Of a DNA stretch of 51,179 nt, positions 17,410 to 26,605 are shown in pieces; position 1 is the stretch's first letter, and every line of letters begins with the position of its first letter. Below the pieces are notes generated by a model. It had not been told where the DNA came from and did no database searches. It was given only the letters and a program-made list of their open reading frames with translations. The stretch is from NCBI GenBank assembly GCA_016930255.1, contig JAFGHB010000046.1:1-51179 (forward strand), read 5' to 3'. The DNA comes from Methanomicrobia archaeon. Lineage in GTDB: Archaea; Halobacteriota; Syntropharchaeia; Alkanophagales; Methanospirareceae. A program made the translations under genes and the position numbers.

Positions 17410-18336
17410 TCACCGACCGAGATTGATGGAGGGACGATTGACGAGATAAATGCCGGCACCGACGAGTATGAGGCCAAGCCAGAGTAACAGAGGTAAGGGT
17501 TCTTTTAACACCAGACCGCTCAGGATAACGCCGAAGAGCGGAGCCAGGAAGGTAAATGCCGTGAGTCGGCTCACGGGGAAGCGATGAATCATCCAGAACC
17601 AGAGCAGATAGCTGAAGAACGCGACGACGACGCACTGATAGCCGATGGCCCCTAACACCAGCGTGTTCAGCGAAAGAGGCTCGTCCAGCTCGAAGATCAG
17701 AAATGCGGCAGCCATGAGCGGAAGAGAAAAGAAGAGCTGCGCGAAGAGGGTTTGATAATGCGTGAAATCGCGGGTCTCCACGATCTTTTTGATATAAACG
17801 GTCGTAGCAGCCCAGAAGAATGTGGCAGCCAGCACCATCAGATCGCCTATCCAGAAGTGCGGACCCAGCGTTGGCGAGCGCGATCCAAAAACTAAAATAA
17901 GCCCGCCAAAAGCTGATACCAACCCGCCAGCTTTGAGCGCGGTGAGGCGATCGTTCATGAGGAGGAGATGAGCGCCGAGCGCAACCCAGAACGGGTGCAT
18001 ATAGAGGAATATAGTGCCCCGGGAAGCGTGGGTGAAATCCAGCCCCTGGTAGAGGCAGAGGAATTCGAGCCCGAAGAGGGTGCCAATGACCATGCCGTGC
18101 CGCAGCTCACCTCTTTTCAGAAATACCCCTTTTCCCAAGAAGCGGGCATACACCCAGAGAAGGCACGCGGCAACACCTGACCGGATCGTAGCGGCCAGAA
18201 GCGGTGGAATACCTTGATTGCTGATCTTGATGCTGACCTGGTTCCCACCCCAGAGAAAGCAGAGCAGTACGAGCGTTACACTCGCGGCAAGCGGTATGGT
18301 TCCAGAAGGCTTTCCGGTGATGTGAGGTCTTTCCAT
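17410..18336 (-). CDS. EamA/DMT-family transporter
   Basis: 308 residues with about ten hydrophobic spans in two five-span halves, typical of EamA-domain (drug/metabolite superfamily) permeases. Family cues are FLWGGNQVSIKI in span 1, FLYMHPFWVALGAHLLL before the end of the first half, and LAPLFGVILSGLVL in the last third. Substrate is not predictable; members export amino acids, nucleosides or other metabolites. GAGAGA lies just before the ATG. It is followed at some distance by a 47-residue gene and preceded on the same strand by a methyltransferase and an amino-acid symporter, which may share a transcript (gaps of 79 and 62 bp). Confidence 0.9.
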   Translation of the reverse strand: MERPHITGKPSGTIPLAASVTLVLLCFLWGGNQVSIKISNQGIPPLLAATIRSGVAACLLWVYARFLGKGVFLKRGELRHGMVIGTLFGLEFLCLYQGLDFTHASRGTIFLYMHPFWVALGAHLLLMNDRLTALKAGGLVSAFGGLILVFGSRSPTLGPHFWIGDLMVLAATFFWAATTVYIKKIVETRDFTHYQTLFAQLFFSLPLMAAAFLIFELDEPLSLNTLVLGAIGYQCVVVAFFSYLLWFWMIHRFPVSRLTAFTFLAPLFGVILSGLVLKEPLPLLLWLGLILVGAGIYLVNRPSINLGR

Positions 18337-18415
18337 TCTCTCGTTCTCTTCAACCCGCGATAGGCAGGCAGTTACTCTCAGCCGGGTTTTCCGGCCGTGA
18401 TGCTACAGTGCACTT

Positions 18416-19237
18416 TCATTTCGTTGCGGTGCCTTTAAAGAAGGTATAGCAGAAGGTGCCATCGGGCTCGGTTGTCCGGTAGAGGTCTGCGATTCCGTTT
18501 GCCCAGGTTTCCGCATCGATCAGGTTTAACGCTAACGCCTGCTCTCTGACGCCCTCGACCATGGCAATGAAGGTATTTTTGGTGAAGCCTTCTACCAGGT
18601 GGGGCTTGCTTGAATCGACGTAGACCATACGCGGGGCTACCCGGACATTGTCAAATCGCGCGGTGGAGAGCAGCGGGTAGAGCTGGCGGCCGATCAGGGC
18701 GTTGCCGTTCATGCGCGCCTGGATATCAATCAGGCACTGTATAGTTCGCAATGCGTCCTTACTTTCGGGATAGAAATAGGCCGAGCCGTGGTCGCCCTCG
18801 ATGACGGTAATCGAGCCGCCTGGTTTCAGCACGGTCTTTAAACACGCTAGTGCGTTCGCGGGGTCTTGTAAATGTTCAAGCACGAAGCAGACAAAGATAT
18901 GGTCAAACCGCTCGGGTTCAAATGGCAGCTCAAAGATGTCCTCTTTTTGAAATCTAACATTGTGTACCCCTTCTCGTTCGCATAATGCGCGTGCTTGACT
19001 GATCGACGTTTTGGAGATATCAATGGCAGTGAACTGCGCTTCAGGGCTGTTTCGTGTCAGGATAACCGTTTGAGCACCGACGCCGCAGCCGACTTCCAGA
19101 ACCTCGCTTCCGGCCGGGTAAGCGGTATCGTAATGCAACAGCTCAGCTAACGTATTTGCCTGATCGTATAATCGGGCCAGTTCTCGATCCGAATAGCCAT
19201 GGACGTACGCACGCCGCTCGGGATTCATTTGCGTCAC
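18416..19237 (-). CDS. Class I SAM-dependent methyltransferase
   Basis: 273 residues. Motif I is VLEVGCGVGAQT (about residues 45-56), the acidic residue after strand 2 is in FTAIDIS, and motif post-III is VLEHLQDP then LKPGGSITVIEGDHGS. This is the Methyltransf_11/25 small-molecule type. The substrate is unknown; the ENVHxxG-like acceptor regions are not diagnostic. It sits between the EamA transporter and an AGCS symporter, all on the minus strand. The N-terminal MTQMNPERR leaves open a start three codons later. Confidence 0.88.
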   Translation of the reverse strand: MTQMNPERRAYVHGYSDRELARLYDQANTLAELLHYDTAYPAGSEVLEVGCGVGAQTVILTRNSPEAQFTAIDISKTSISQARALCEREGVHNVRFQKEDIFELPFEPERFDHIFVCFVLEHLQDPANALACLKTVLKPGGSITVIEGDHGSAYFYPESKDALRTIQCLIDIQARMNGNALIGRQLYPLLSTARFDNVRVAPRMVYVDSSKPHLVEGFTKNTFIAMVEGVREQALALNLIDAETWANGIADLYRTTEPDGTFCYTFFKGTATK

Positions 19238-19299
19238 TTATCGGTTTTATATTTCTTTTTGTTTGTTACGTTAAAGATGGTCTGAAGGTCTTGAGTCAG

Positions 19300-20685
19300 T
19301 CAGAACGGGAAATAATCCTTGAACAAGTTTACCACAATCTTACTTAGCAGAACTAACCCGATCAAGTTGGGAATGGCCATCAGCGCATTGGTGATATCAG
19401 AGAAAAGCCAGATATCCACGAGGTAGGTAGCCGCGCGTGGAAGGTCCACGACACCGGCACCGATGACGAGCCCCACCAGGAACACAGCATAGTATACCTT
19501 GAGGAATACCTGGTAGAATCCGGGGTCTTCTGACACTCGTTTCAGAAAGTATGCGAGGCACTGCTTGCCGTAGAATGACCAGGTCAGTATGGTGGTAAAG
19601 GCAAATAGCACCATGCCGAATGTTATCACCAAATCGCCCGCATAGCCGATCTGGGAGTTGAATGCGTGGATGCTCAGCGAGGTGCTGGTCTTGCCGGTCT
19701 CCCACGCACCGGTGGAGACAATGGCCAGCCCGGTCACGGAACAGACCACGACGGTATCAACGAACGGCCCGAGCATGGCAATCAAGCCCTGCTGGACGCT
19801 GTGTGGTGTCATTGCCGTGGCATGCGCCATGGGCGTGCTGCCCATACCCGCTTCATTGGAGAAGACCCCTCGGGCGATGCCGTACCGCACGGCTTGAGCC
19901 ACGGTAGCACCGGTGAATCCGCCAACCGCTGCGTGGCCTGATATGGCGCTCTCGATGATCAGCACGAAAGCCCCGGGTACCGCCTCGAAGTTCAGTATCA
20001 AAACGACCATGGCCGCGGAAACGTAAAGAGCAGCCATGAACGGCACCAGATTCCCGGCCACATAGCCCAGTCTCTTTATGCCGCCAATGACCACCAGCCC
20101 CACTACAACTGCCAGCAGTAAGCCCGTGACAATTCCGGGGATGTGGAACGTATCCTTTACTGCAAGGGAGAGCGAGTTAGCCTGGGCCATATTGCCGATG
20201 CCAAAGGACGAGAAGACGCAACAGGTAGCAAATGCCATACCCAGTGCCAGGCCCAATCGCGGATTGTTCAAGCCCCGTTCAAGATAATAGAATGGTCCGC
20301 CGATCATGGTACCGTCAGGCAGCTCTTCCCGGAAATGGATGGCAAGTGTAGCTTCGACGAACGTGGTTGCCATGCCCACGAGGGCGGTCAGCCACATCCA
20401 GAAGAGCGCGCCCGGACCGCCGAGCGAGATTGCCGTGGCAACGCCGGCGATATTGCCCGTGCCGATGGCGCCCGAGAGCGAGGTCATAAACGCACGAAAC
20501 GGCGATATGTCCCCTTCGCCCTCTTCCTTACGGGTGAGTATGAGCCGGAGCGCAGACGGCAGTTTACGCGCCTGAAGTCCCCGTAACCTGAGCGTGAGGA
20601 ATATGCCGGTCCCGATGAGCAGAAGCATCATAACCGGACCCCAGACAATAGCATCGACCGCGGTGAGAATCTGGTGTATCATCAT
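19300..20685 (-). CDS. Alanine/glycine:cation (AGCS) symporter
   Basis: 461 residues with about eleven hydrophobic spans. The AGCS signature is visible as GAIGTGNIAGVATAISLGG followed by PGALFWMW (about residues 72-98), and FSNEAGMGSTPMAHA is the second conserved block. These carriers take up alanine or glycine with Na+ or H+. An ATG one codon downstream is equally possible. It is the first gene of a possible minus-strand run with the methyltransferase and EamA genes. Together with the Na+/H+ antiporter further on, it suggests a sodium-based economy. Confidence 0.93.
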   Translation of the reverse strand: MMIHQILTAVDAIVWGPVMMLLLIGTGIFLTLRLRGLQARKLPSALRLILTRKEEGEGDISPFRAFMTSLSGAIGTGNIAGVATAISLGGPGALFWMWLTALVGMATTFVEATLAIHFREELPDGTMIGGPFYYLERGLNNPRLGLALGMAFATCCVFSSFGIGNMAQANSLSLAVKDTFHIPGIVTGLLLAVVVGLVVIGGIKRLGYVAGNLVPFMAALYVSAAMVVLILNFEAVPGAFVLIIESAISGHAAVGGFTGATVAQAVRYGIARGVFSNEAGMGSTPMAHATAMTPHSVQQGLIAMLGPFVDTVVVCSVTGLAIVSTGAWETGKTSTSLSIHAFNSQIGYAGDLVITFGMVLFAFTTILTWSFYGKQCLAYFLKRVSEDPGFYQVFLKVYYAVFLVGLVIGAGVVDLPRAATYLVDIWLFSDITNALMAIPNLIGLVLLSKIVVNLFKDYFPF

Positions 20686-21121
20686 TTATGGCATCCTCCG
20701 ATAAGCAAGCCCTCTTCCACACATATGTTACAGCCATCCGCTACTGAAGTACAGAGCAGGCACGTAAGCAGGCACGAAACGAAGGCTCAGGTGTGGCGTA
20801 CTGAAACTATACCGATACGAAGGATAGATTTATCGCGGAGTAGAAAAGCTTTTCTGTCTGTCCTGTGGCTGCCTGCTGAATGAACTACTCTCGTTCGGTA
20901 TCTGTGACACATATGCGCTGGTGCTCTCTCGGCAGCCTCCAAACACGTTCTTTGCGGCACTAGTGAACCTGCCCTTTTCGACGAGGATAAGGTAGAGGGT
21001 GAAGAGGTAAGTGGAATGCTGAACGAGAGTGCGTCCATATGATATAGTATAGTTCCGTCTATCAAGGGTTTACTAGTCAATCAGGCAATACCTAACGGTC
21101 AGATTATACGCACGCGCTGTT
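20686..21121. other. Intergenic region with one copy of a dispersed repeat
   Basis: 436 bp without a convincing intact gene. It contains repeat copy R1 (20963-21003). One frame through R1 reads ...SEPALFDEDKVEGEE and stops at an in-frame TGA, and looks coding-like without a start, so this may be the tail of a decayed gene. ATATGATATAGTATAG around 21036-21052 is TATA-like on both strands. Confidence 0.4.
20963..21003 (+). repeat. Imperfect direct repeat, copy R1
   Basis: 41 bp beginning GTGAACCTGCCCTTT, with a partner at 21951-21992. By eye, 34 or 35 of 41 positions agree, with one single-base gap. The pair brackets the vapBC genes. Confidence 0.7.
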
Positions 21122-21547
21122 CTATTTTAGCTCTCTAATGTGCGTCAGATTTATAAGATCCTTAGCTTTGGCTACCAGTTCTTCATCCGCAGTCACCAAG
21201 CGCGCATTGACGATCCCGGCCAGAGCAACATAACTGGCGTCGTAAACGGTGATATCGAGATCCATCGCCACTTTCGCTACCTTTTGCCCGTAGGCCAGCC
21301 GTAAATCCCACAGTTCTATTCCGTACCGCTCCAGGGATCTGACAACACTCATCAGTGCATCCTTTGTGTATACACCACTGTATCGCAACGCGTTAAGAAC
21401 CTCATAGGGCATAATACAGGGGCTCGCAAGTTCAACCTTGCCGCTGATGTACTTATCTCTGAGCCGAAGCGCTTCAGTGCTGTAAACTTCCTCCAGGAAC
21501 CATTTTGCGACTACAGACGCATCAATTACGACCTTCTCTGCCGCCAT
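21122..21547 (-). CDS. vapC: VapC-type PIN ribonuclease toxin
   Basis: 141 residues, normal for VapC. The PIN acidic residues are visible: Asp in VIDASVVAKWF, Glu in PYEVLNAL, Asp in VYDASYVALA and Asp in LVTADEELV. These coordinate Mg2+ for RNA cleavage. The start overlaps the end of the antitoxin gene by 22 bp, the usual coupled layout. The module is flanked by two imperfect direct repeats (20963-21003 and 21951-21992), which hints at insertion or duplication. Confidence 0.9.
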   Translation of the reverse strand: MAAEKVVIDASVVAKWFLEEVYSTEALRLRDKYISGKVELASPCIMPYEVLNALRYSGVYTKDALMSVVRSLERYGIELWDLRLAYGQKVAKVAMDLDITVYDASYVALAGIVNARLVTADEELVAKAKDLINLTHIRELK

Positions 21548-21756
21548 CGTTTTATCTCCCGGGTACTGTCCCAGCCTTCAGGAGCTTTTTTGCGGAGCCG
21601 CTCGTTCAACAGAACAGCTTCCGCGAGATTCCTGCTGCTTCCCTCCTTTATCTTCGCTTCCACGGTGTTCCGTATCACCTCACTCCAGTTGATATGCTTG
21701 AGCTTCTCCATTTCACGCTTTAACTGCTCATCCACGCGCACGGTTACCACGGGCAT
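21526..21756 (-). CDS. vapB: VapB-type ribbon-helix-helix antitoxin
   Basis: 76 residues. The N-terminus VTVRVDEQLKREMEKL followed by INWSEVIRNTVE is a ribbon-helix-helix DNA-binding domain; the basic C-terminal tail would bind and block the PIN toxin encoded next. A TATA element (ATTTTTATATA, minus strand 21780-21790) is centred about 29 bases before the ATG, so the message is probably leaderless. Autorepression by the toxin-antitoxin complex is normal in the family. Confidence 0.9.
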   Translation of the reverse strand: MPVVTVRVDEQLKREMEKLKHINWSEVIRNTVEAKIKEGSSRNLAEAVLLNERLRKKAPEGWDSTREIKRWRQRRS

Positions 21757-21779
21757 AGTTGTACATTATTGTATAGACG

Positions 21780-21790
21780 TATATAAAAAT
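21780..21790 (-). promoter_or_regulatory. TATA box of vapBC
   Basis: ATTTTTATATA on the minus strand, 29 bases from centre to the vapB ATG: leaderless promoter geometry. Confidence 0.6.
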
Positions 21791-21950
21791 CTTCTCAAGC
21801 CGCTCGGGTAAAGGCTGGTTGTTTGTAAGTAACGTAAGGTTTGCACTGCTTCACCTTTTTCGCTTCCGGCTTGCTGCCGTTGCGCAAGGACGCAAAGCAC
21901 GGGCTACAAAACAAAAGCCCCAGGTAGCAGCAATCCGAAAAAGCATGAGC

Positions 21951-21992
21951 GTGAACCTGCCCTTTGTCTACGCGGATAAGAACGAGCGTGAA
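21951..21992 (+). repeat. Imperfect direct repeat, copy R2
   Basis: 42 bp, partner of R1 at 20963-21003 in the same orientation. One frame reads LPFVYADKNERENEKQ and stops, matching the coding-like frame of R1 (LFDEDKVEGEE) around the shared DK-x-E core. The surrounding 21757-22110 stretch otherwise holds only the promoter of the defence operon. Confidence 0.7.
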
Positions 21993-22067
21993 AACGAAAA
22001 GCAGTGAGTAGGGGCTAGGGAAAGCATAACGTCAAAAAAACACACAAACAGGAAAAAAGCGAAAGCC

Positions 22068-22077
22068 ATATATAGAT
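22068..22077 (+). promoter_or_regulatory. TATA box of the defence operon
   Basis: CATATATAGA about 40 bases before the methylase ATG at 22111; CAGGTG directly before that ATG is a weak ribosome site. Confidence 0.5.
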
Positions 22078-22110
22078 GTTTTGTCTTAGGTAAAACTTGA
22101 CACAGGTGCC

Positions 22111-25100
22111 ATGATGGTGAGTACGACAGATTGGCGAAGAATCCTACCAGTTCTTCAAGATCTAAATGACATCGAAACCCTAAGAAGACTCTTTATCGAC
22201 GAACTGAATTATGATTATGAAAACCAAGATCTGGTTATCGAATATCCTGAGAGTATACGCGAAGCGATACACTCGACGAAGATAATTGCAGAAAAGGGCG
22301 CGTTTAAGATTGTTCTCTGCAACATCGAGACTCTTTTAAAAGGCATTGAACTCCATGCTGTCAAAGCTATCTCGCGTTACTATCTCTATAATCTCATCGT
22401 TTTTACGAATCCAAAGAGCGACGAGTTCCATTTCGTGAACACCAAATATATTGGCGGTATAAGACCCAATAATGTTCGCGGATTCCGGAGGATCACCGTT
22501 GGTAAAACCGAGAGGCTGAGAACCGCTGCGGATAGATTGGCAAGAATATTCGCTCCCGAAGGCATAGCGCCGTCGGCTCTGATGGCTCAATGTGAAGATG
22601 CCTTCGATGTCGAGGCAGTCTCTAAAGCGTTCTATGAAGAGTTTGTGAAAAGATACAAGGATTTAAGAGACGCTATTAAATCGCATAACCGTCTGCTGGA
22701 TAAAAAGGACGCTGACAAGCTGACGCAAGAGATTACAAACCGCTTGATATTCCTGTACTTCATCCAGAAAAAAGGCTGGCTCAATCAAGATTACAGCTTC
22801 CTTTACAACGGCTTCACACGGCTAAATTCAGAAAACCGGGAGTTTTACAAAGAGTTCCTCGTGCCGCTCTTTAAGAGGCTCTCTGACCCTGATTTCGACC
22901 ATCCTGAGTTTGAAACGATTCCATTCCTTAATGGTGGTTTGTTCGAGTTCGATGACGGGCTTGAGGGTAACGTCACTATACCAAACGACGCCTTCAAGAG
23001 CCTGTTTGATGACCTGTTGGAACGATTCAATTTCACCATACGCGAGGACACCGAGTACGAAGAGGAAGTCGCAATCGACCCCGAGATGCTGGGCCGAATC
23101 TTCGAGCAGCTTATCCTTTCGTTAGAATCCGAACAGTTCAAAGATATTCCTGATCCCCGTCGCGCATCGGGCAGTTATTACACGCCACGCTTTATCGTCT
23201 CGTTCATGGTGAAACAGGCGCTTTTGAATTATCTCGTCACTGAATTACCCCAAATTCCAAGAGAAGCGTTAAAGGCGCTCGTGTTCGAGCTCTCTACCGA
23301 GGGAATTGACGACCCGGCACTTGTAAAGGAGAAACTCCTCGTATTGAAGATCGTTGACCCTGGTGTCGGGTCAGGTGCCTTTTCCGTCGATATCCTCAAT
23401 AAATTGGTGAGTTTGATCGAGAAGCTCAATGAGCACTTAGGCACACAGGAAGAGCGGTATTACTTGAGAAAGAAGCTCATTGAGGATTGCATTTACGGCG
23501 TTGACTGCCAGGAGAGAGCGGTGCATCTTGCACGGCTGCGATTGTGGCTCTCCTTAATTGTAGACATTGAAGTTGAAGATCTCGGGGCTATTCCACCGCT
23601 GATTAACCTCGATTTCAAAATTGTCAGAGGCAACAGCCTGGTATCAAAGATCTGCGGCTTCTCGTTTGATCTCGAAACCCAACTGAGTGGCAAGGTGAAG
23701 AAATCAGAGGAGCAGATGAGGCTGCTGGGGTTGCGAGGGAAATATAACTCCCTGAAACTCAAATACGCCGAGGCGATAACGGCTGCCGAAAAAGAGAAGC
23801 TGAAATCGCAAATAGACAAAACGAGACGGGAAATCACCATCTGGGTGCTCGAGCGTATCCGCACCAAGAAGGAGAAAGATTTGAAGGCCGTAGGTGCCCA
23901 ACGCACCCTGGTCGAAAAGAGCACAAGGGAGCTTGCTAATGAAGAGCGCTTGAGGGAGGCGATTAAGCAGGAATTATCAGATATCGACGAAAAGATCAGG
24001 GAAATCAAAGCGGGCAAGGAGATCGATGCGTTCAACTGGGAGCTGAACTTCTTCGAGGTGATGGACGTTAGTAGAGGCGGGTTTGATATTGTTATTGCCA
24101 ACCCTCCTTACGGCGTTGCGGTTGATAAATCGATTTCTAATGCGGAATTTGGTCTCGGTAGTAAAGACAGTTACGGTGTCTTTGCTGCGCTTGGTGTAAA
24201 CATCTTAAAGCCCGGCGGCACGCTCTGCTACATCATGAGCGATACGTGGCAGACCATCCGAACGCACTATCCGTTGAGAAAGAAACTGTTCGAAGAGACC
24301 AAAGCGCAGTATCTCATATCCGTGCCGATGCGGACATTCAAAGCCACCGTTAACACCGGCATTTATCTCTTCAAGAAAAGCGCTCCTGACAAGATTAAAA
24401 ACAATTTTATTATAGCTGCAGACTTCCACGGGCGGGATATCAAAACCGGGGATTTAGAAACCGCCTTTGATACCTTGATTCAAATTGAACCAGATGAGAC
24501 TGCGCAAGACGGGTATACCATCATCTCAGATGAAGAGAAGGCGATCTATGTCTACCGGCAGAAGATGATCAAACGGTTTTCCAATCTCTCGTTCTTCATC
24601 GCCTCGCCGAAATTATTTGCGCTGATGGACGATACTACAAACGTTATCCCGGGGAATCCGCCGGTGATGAGCGTCAAGTTCAATGGAAAAGCTATTGAAC
24701 TGGTGAGACTTGGAAATATTGCAAAGGTACTGGCGGGGCTTCAAACCAGTGACAATAAGTATTATTTACGGCAATTTCCAAATACCAAAGGTTCGAATTA
24801 CCGGGAGATTGACTTAAGTCTCGTGTTAAAAGAAGAAGAACTTGAGAAGATAAGAGAAGATGAGAAACTGAAGCAAGAGATCATCGAAAAAGGTATATCC
24901 ACAAACCCGATACATCAACACCGATATTTTGGTGGTAGATACTTTGTCCCTTATGACAAAGGTGGTGCATCAGATGTTGAAGAAGGCTGGCTGCCAAACT
25001 ATTATGTGCCTACGCCTTACTTCATCGACTGGTCTGAAAAAGCAGTGAAAAATCTTTTAGAAGGCACACTCATCAGAGCGCAATCAAAAAAACCATATCC

Positions 25101-25581
25101 AAGAAATATTAGGTATTACTTCAAAGAAGGAATTAGCTTTTCTTCGAGAGGCTTGTTTTCCCCAACCTTTAGATTGGGCTCTATTTCACCATTTGATAAA
25201 GAAAGTTCTTGCATTTTTGTGGATAATGAATATTGGTATCTAGGTTTGCTCTCTTCTAAGTTTGCAAAATTTATATTTAGATCTTATATTCAACATACCG
25301 TATCATCTGATGTTGATTCATTGAAAAAGATAATAATACCCTTTAATATATCCAACAATAAAAAAATTGAAGATTATGTTATATCTATTATTTCAACACA
25401 AAAACAAAATCCAAAATATGACTACATGACCAACGAGCAGCTTGAGATTGATAAGCGGGTATACGAGCTGTACAATCTCAACGAAGAAGACATCCAGGAA
25501 GTTGAGAACTGGTATTACCGCAGGTATCCGAAGTTAGCACACGCGATTGAAGAGCGGTTGAAGGCGAAGAACAATGGCTGA
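22111..25581 (+). CDS. COG1002/Eco57I-type DNA adenine methylase with specificity domain
   Basis: 1156 residues. SAM motif I is DPGVGSGAFSVDIL (about residue 413) and the catalytic motif IV is ANPPYG (about residue 662), the N6-adenine class. Between them lies a long charged, coiled-coil-like insert (about residues 530-645). Residues about 860-1105 form a target-recognition region like that of type IIG/PglX proteins; its DNA is far AT-richer than the rest. The N-terminal 300 residues are of unknown fold and I see no PD-(D/E)xK nuclease motif there, so cleavage probably resides in the next two genes. The stop overlaps the DUF1016 gene by 8 bp. Role: self-marking methylase and specificity module of a restriction or defence system. 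Confidence 0.88.
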   Translation: MMVSTTDWRRILPVLQDLNDIETLRRLFIDELNYDYENQDLVIEYPESIREAIHSTKIIAEKGAFKIVLCNIETLLKGIELHAVKAISRYYLYNLIVFTNPKSDEFHFVNTKYIGGIRPNNVRGFRRITVGKTERLRTAADRLARIFAPEGIAPSALMAQCEDAFDVEAVSKAFYEEFVKRYKDLRDAIKSHNRLLDKKDADKLTQEITNRLIFLYFIQKKGWLNQDYSFLYNGFTRLNSENREFYKEFLVPLFKRLSDPDFDHPEFETIPFLNGGLFEFDDGLEGNVTIPNDAFKSLFDDLLERFNFTIREDTEYEEEVAIDPEMLGRIFEQLILSLESEQFKDIPDPRRASGSYYTPRFIVSFMVKQALLNYLVTELPQIPREALKALVFELSTEGIDDPALVKEKLLVLKIVDPGVGSGAFSVDILNKLVSLIEKLNEHLGTQEERYYLRKKLIEDCIYGVDCQERAVHLARLRLWLSLIVDIEVEDLGAIPPLINLDFKIVRGNSLVSKICGFSFDLETQLSGKVKKSEEQMRLLGLRGKYNSLKLKYAEAITAAEKEKLKSQIDKTRREITIWVLERIRTKKEKDLKAVGAQRTLVEKSTRELANEERLREAIKQELSDIDEKIREIKAGKEIDAFNWELNFFEVMDVSRGGFDIVIANPPYGVAVDKSISNAEFGLGSKDSYGVFAALGVNILKPGGTLCYIMSDTWQTIRTHYPLRKKLFEETKAQYLISVPMRTFKATVNTGIYLFKKSAPDKIKNNFIIAADFHGRDIKTGDLETAFDTLIQIEPDETAQDGYTIISDEEKAIYVYRQKMIKRFSNLSFFIASPKLFALMDDTTNVIPGNPPVMSVKFNGKAIELVRLGNIAKVLAGLQTSDNKYYLRQFPNTKGSNYREIDLSLVLKEEELEKIREDEKLKQEIIEKGISTNPIHQHRYFGGRYFVPYDKGGASDVEEGWLPNYYVPTPYFIDWSEKAVKNLLEGTLIRAQSKKPYPRNIRYYFKEGISFSSRGLFSPTFRLGSISPFDKESSCIFVDNEYWYLGLLSSKFAKFIFRSYIQHTVSSDVDSLKKIIIPFNISNNKKIEDYVISIISTQKQNPKYDYMTNEQLEIDKRVYELYNLNEEDIQEVENWYYRRYPKLAHAIEERLKAKNNG

Positions 25582-26605
25582 GTTGAGCGAATACACGGCG
25601 TTTCTGAACGAGCTGAAAGTAAAAATACGGCACGCGCAGTACCGGGCATACCGGGCGGTAAACAGGGAACTCATCGCTCTTTACTGGGATATCGGCAAGT
25701 CCGTTGTGGATAAGCAAGAGGAACAGGGCTGGGGCTCGAAGATCATCCAGCAGCTCTCTCACGATTTACAAACTGAGTTCCCGAGAAATAGCGGGTTCTC
25801 CTACGCAAATCTGGACCGGATGCGGAAGTTCTATCGCACCTACAAGGATAAGCCAAAACTCGCACAGCTTGTGCGAGAAATCCCATGGGGGCAGAATATC
25901 GTTATCCTCGAGAAACTGAGTGATGACTATCAGCGCGAATATTACCTGCGCATGACCGCCCGAAACGCATGGAGCAGAAACGTGCTCGTGCATCAAATAG
26001 AAACCCGATCCTTTGAACGGTTCTTGGCAGAGGCGAAAAGTCATAATTTCGACGAAACACTGCCCGTAACAATGCTACAGGACGTAGAGCCGCTCATAAA
26101 GGATAGCTACATGCTTGACTTTCTTGACATTGCTGCAAGTATAAAAGAGCGCGAATTAGAGCGCAAGCTCCTGGAGCATATCAAAAGTTTCCTCTTGGAA
26201 CTCGGGAAAGGATTTTCTTTTATCGGGCATCAATATAAAATTGTGCTGGGCGAGAATGAATACTTCATCGACCTGCTCTTTTACCATCGTTACCTGAAAT
26301 GCCTGATCGCCCTTGATTTAAAAATCGGTAAATTCATTCCGGAATACGCGGGGAAGATGAATTTTTACCTTAACCTTCTGGACGATACCGTTAAACTGCC
26401 AGATGAAAATCCCTCCATCGGGCTCATTCTCTGCAAAGAGAAAGACAATATTGTCGTCGAATACGCTTTGAGGAATATCGAAAAACCGATGGGTGTCGCA
26501 AAGTATTATTTGACCAGAAGATTACCTGCTGAATTAGTAAAACAATTACCAGCTCCCGCGGTCATTGAAAAGAAACTGAAAGAACTGGAGGCGAGCGGGA
26601 GATGA
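25574..26605 (+). CDS. DUF1016 (YhcG-type) PD-(D/E)xK nuclease
   Basis: 343 residues in the two-domain YhcG layout. The N-terminal DUF1016 part has YWDIGKSVVDKQ, WGSKIIQQLSHDL and GFSYANLDRMRKFY. The C-terminal nuclease part (about residues 205-270) has GHQYKI, then EYFIDLLFYHR and IALDLKIGKF, giving the D...(D/E)xK triad (Asp in FIDLL, Asp and Lys in LDLKIG). Such proteins are often encoded with restriction-modification genes. It overlaps the methylase by 8 bp and the helicase gene by 4 bp, so the three are translated as a unit. It may be the cutting subunit of the system. Confidence 0.9.
   Translation: MAELSEYTAFLNELKVKIRHAQYRAYRAVNRELIALYWDIGKSVVDKQEEQGWGSKIIQQLSHDLQTEFPRNSGFSYANLDRMRKFYRTYKDKPKLAQLVREIPWGQNIVILEKLSDDYQREYYLRMTARNAWSRNVLVHQIETRSFERFLAEAKSHNFDETLPVTMLQDVEPLIKDSYMLDFLDIAASIKERELERKLLEHIKSFLLELGKGFSFIGHQYKIVLGENEYFIDLLFYHRYLKCLIALDLKIGKFIPEYAGKMNFYLNLLDDTVKLPDENPSIGLILCKEKDNIVVEYALRNIEKPMGVAKYYLTRRLPAELVKQLPAPAVIEKKLKELEASGR

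Noticed and set aside
17375-17425. tRNA-like stretch with a D-loop-like TAGCTCGGTGG
   Set aside because: No acceptor stem can be formed and no TPsiC box (GGTTCRANNCC) follows at the right distance. I found no convincing tRNA in any gap.
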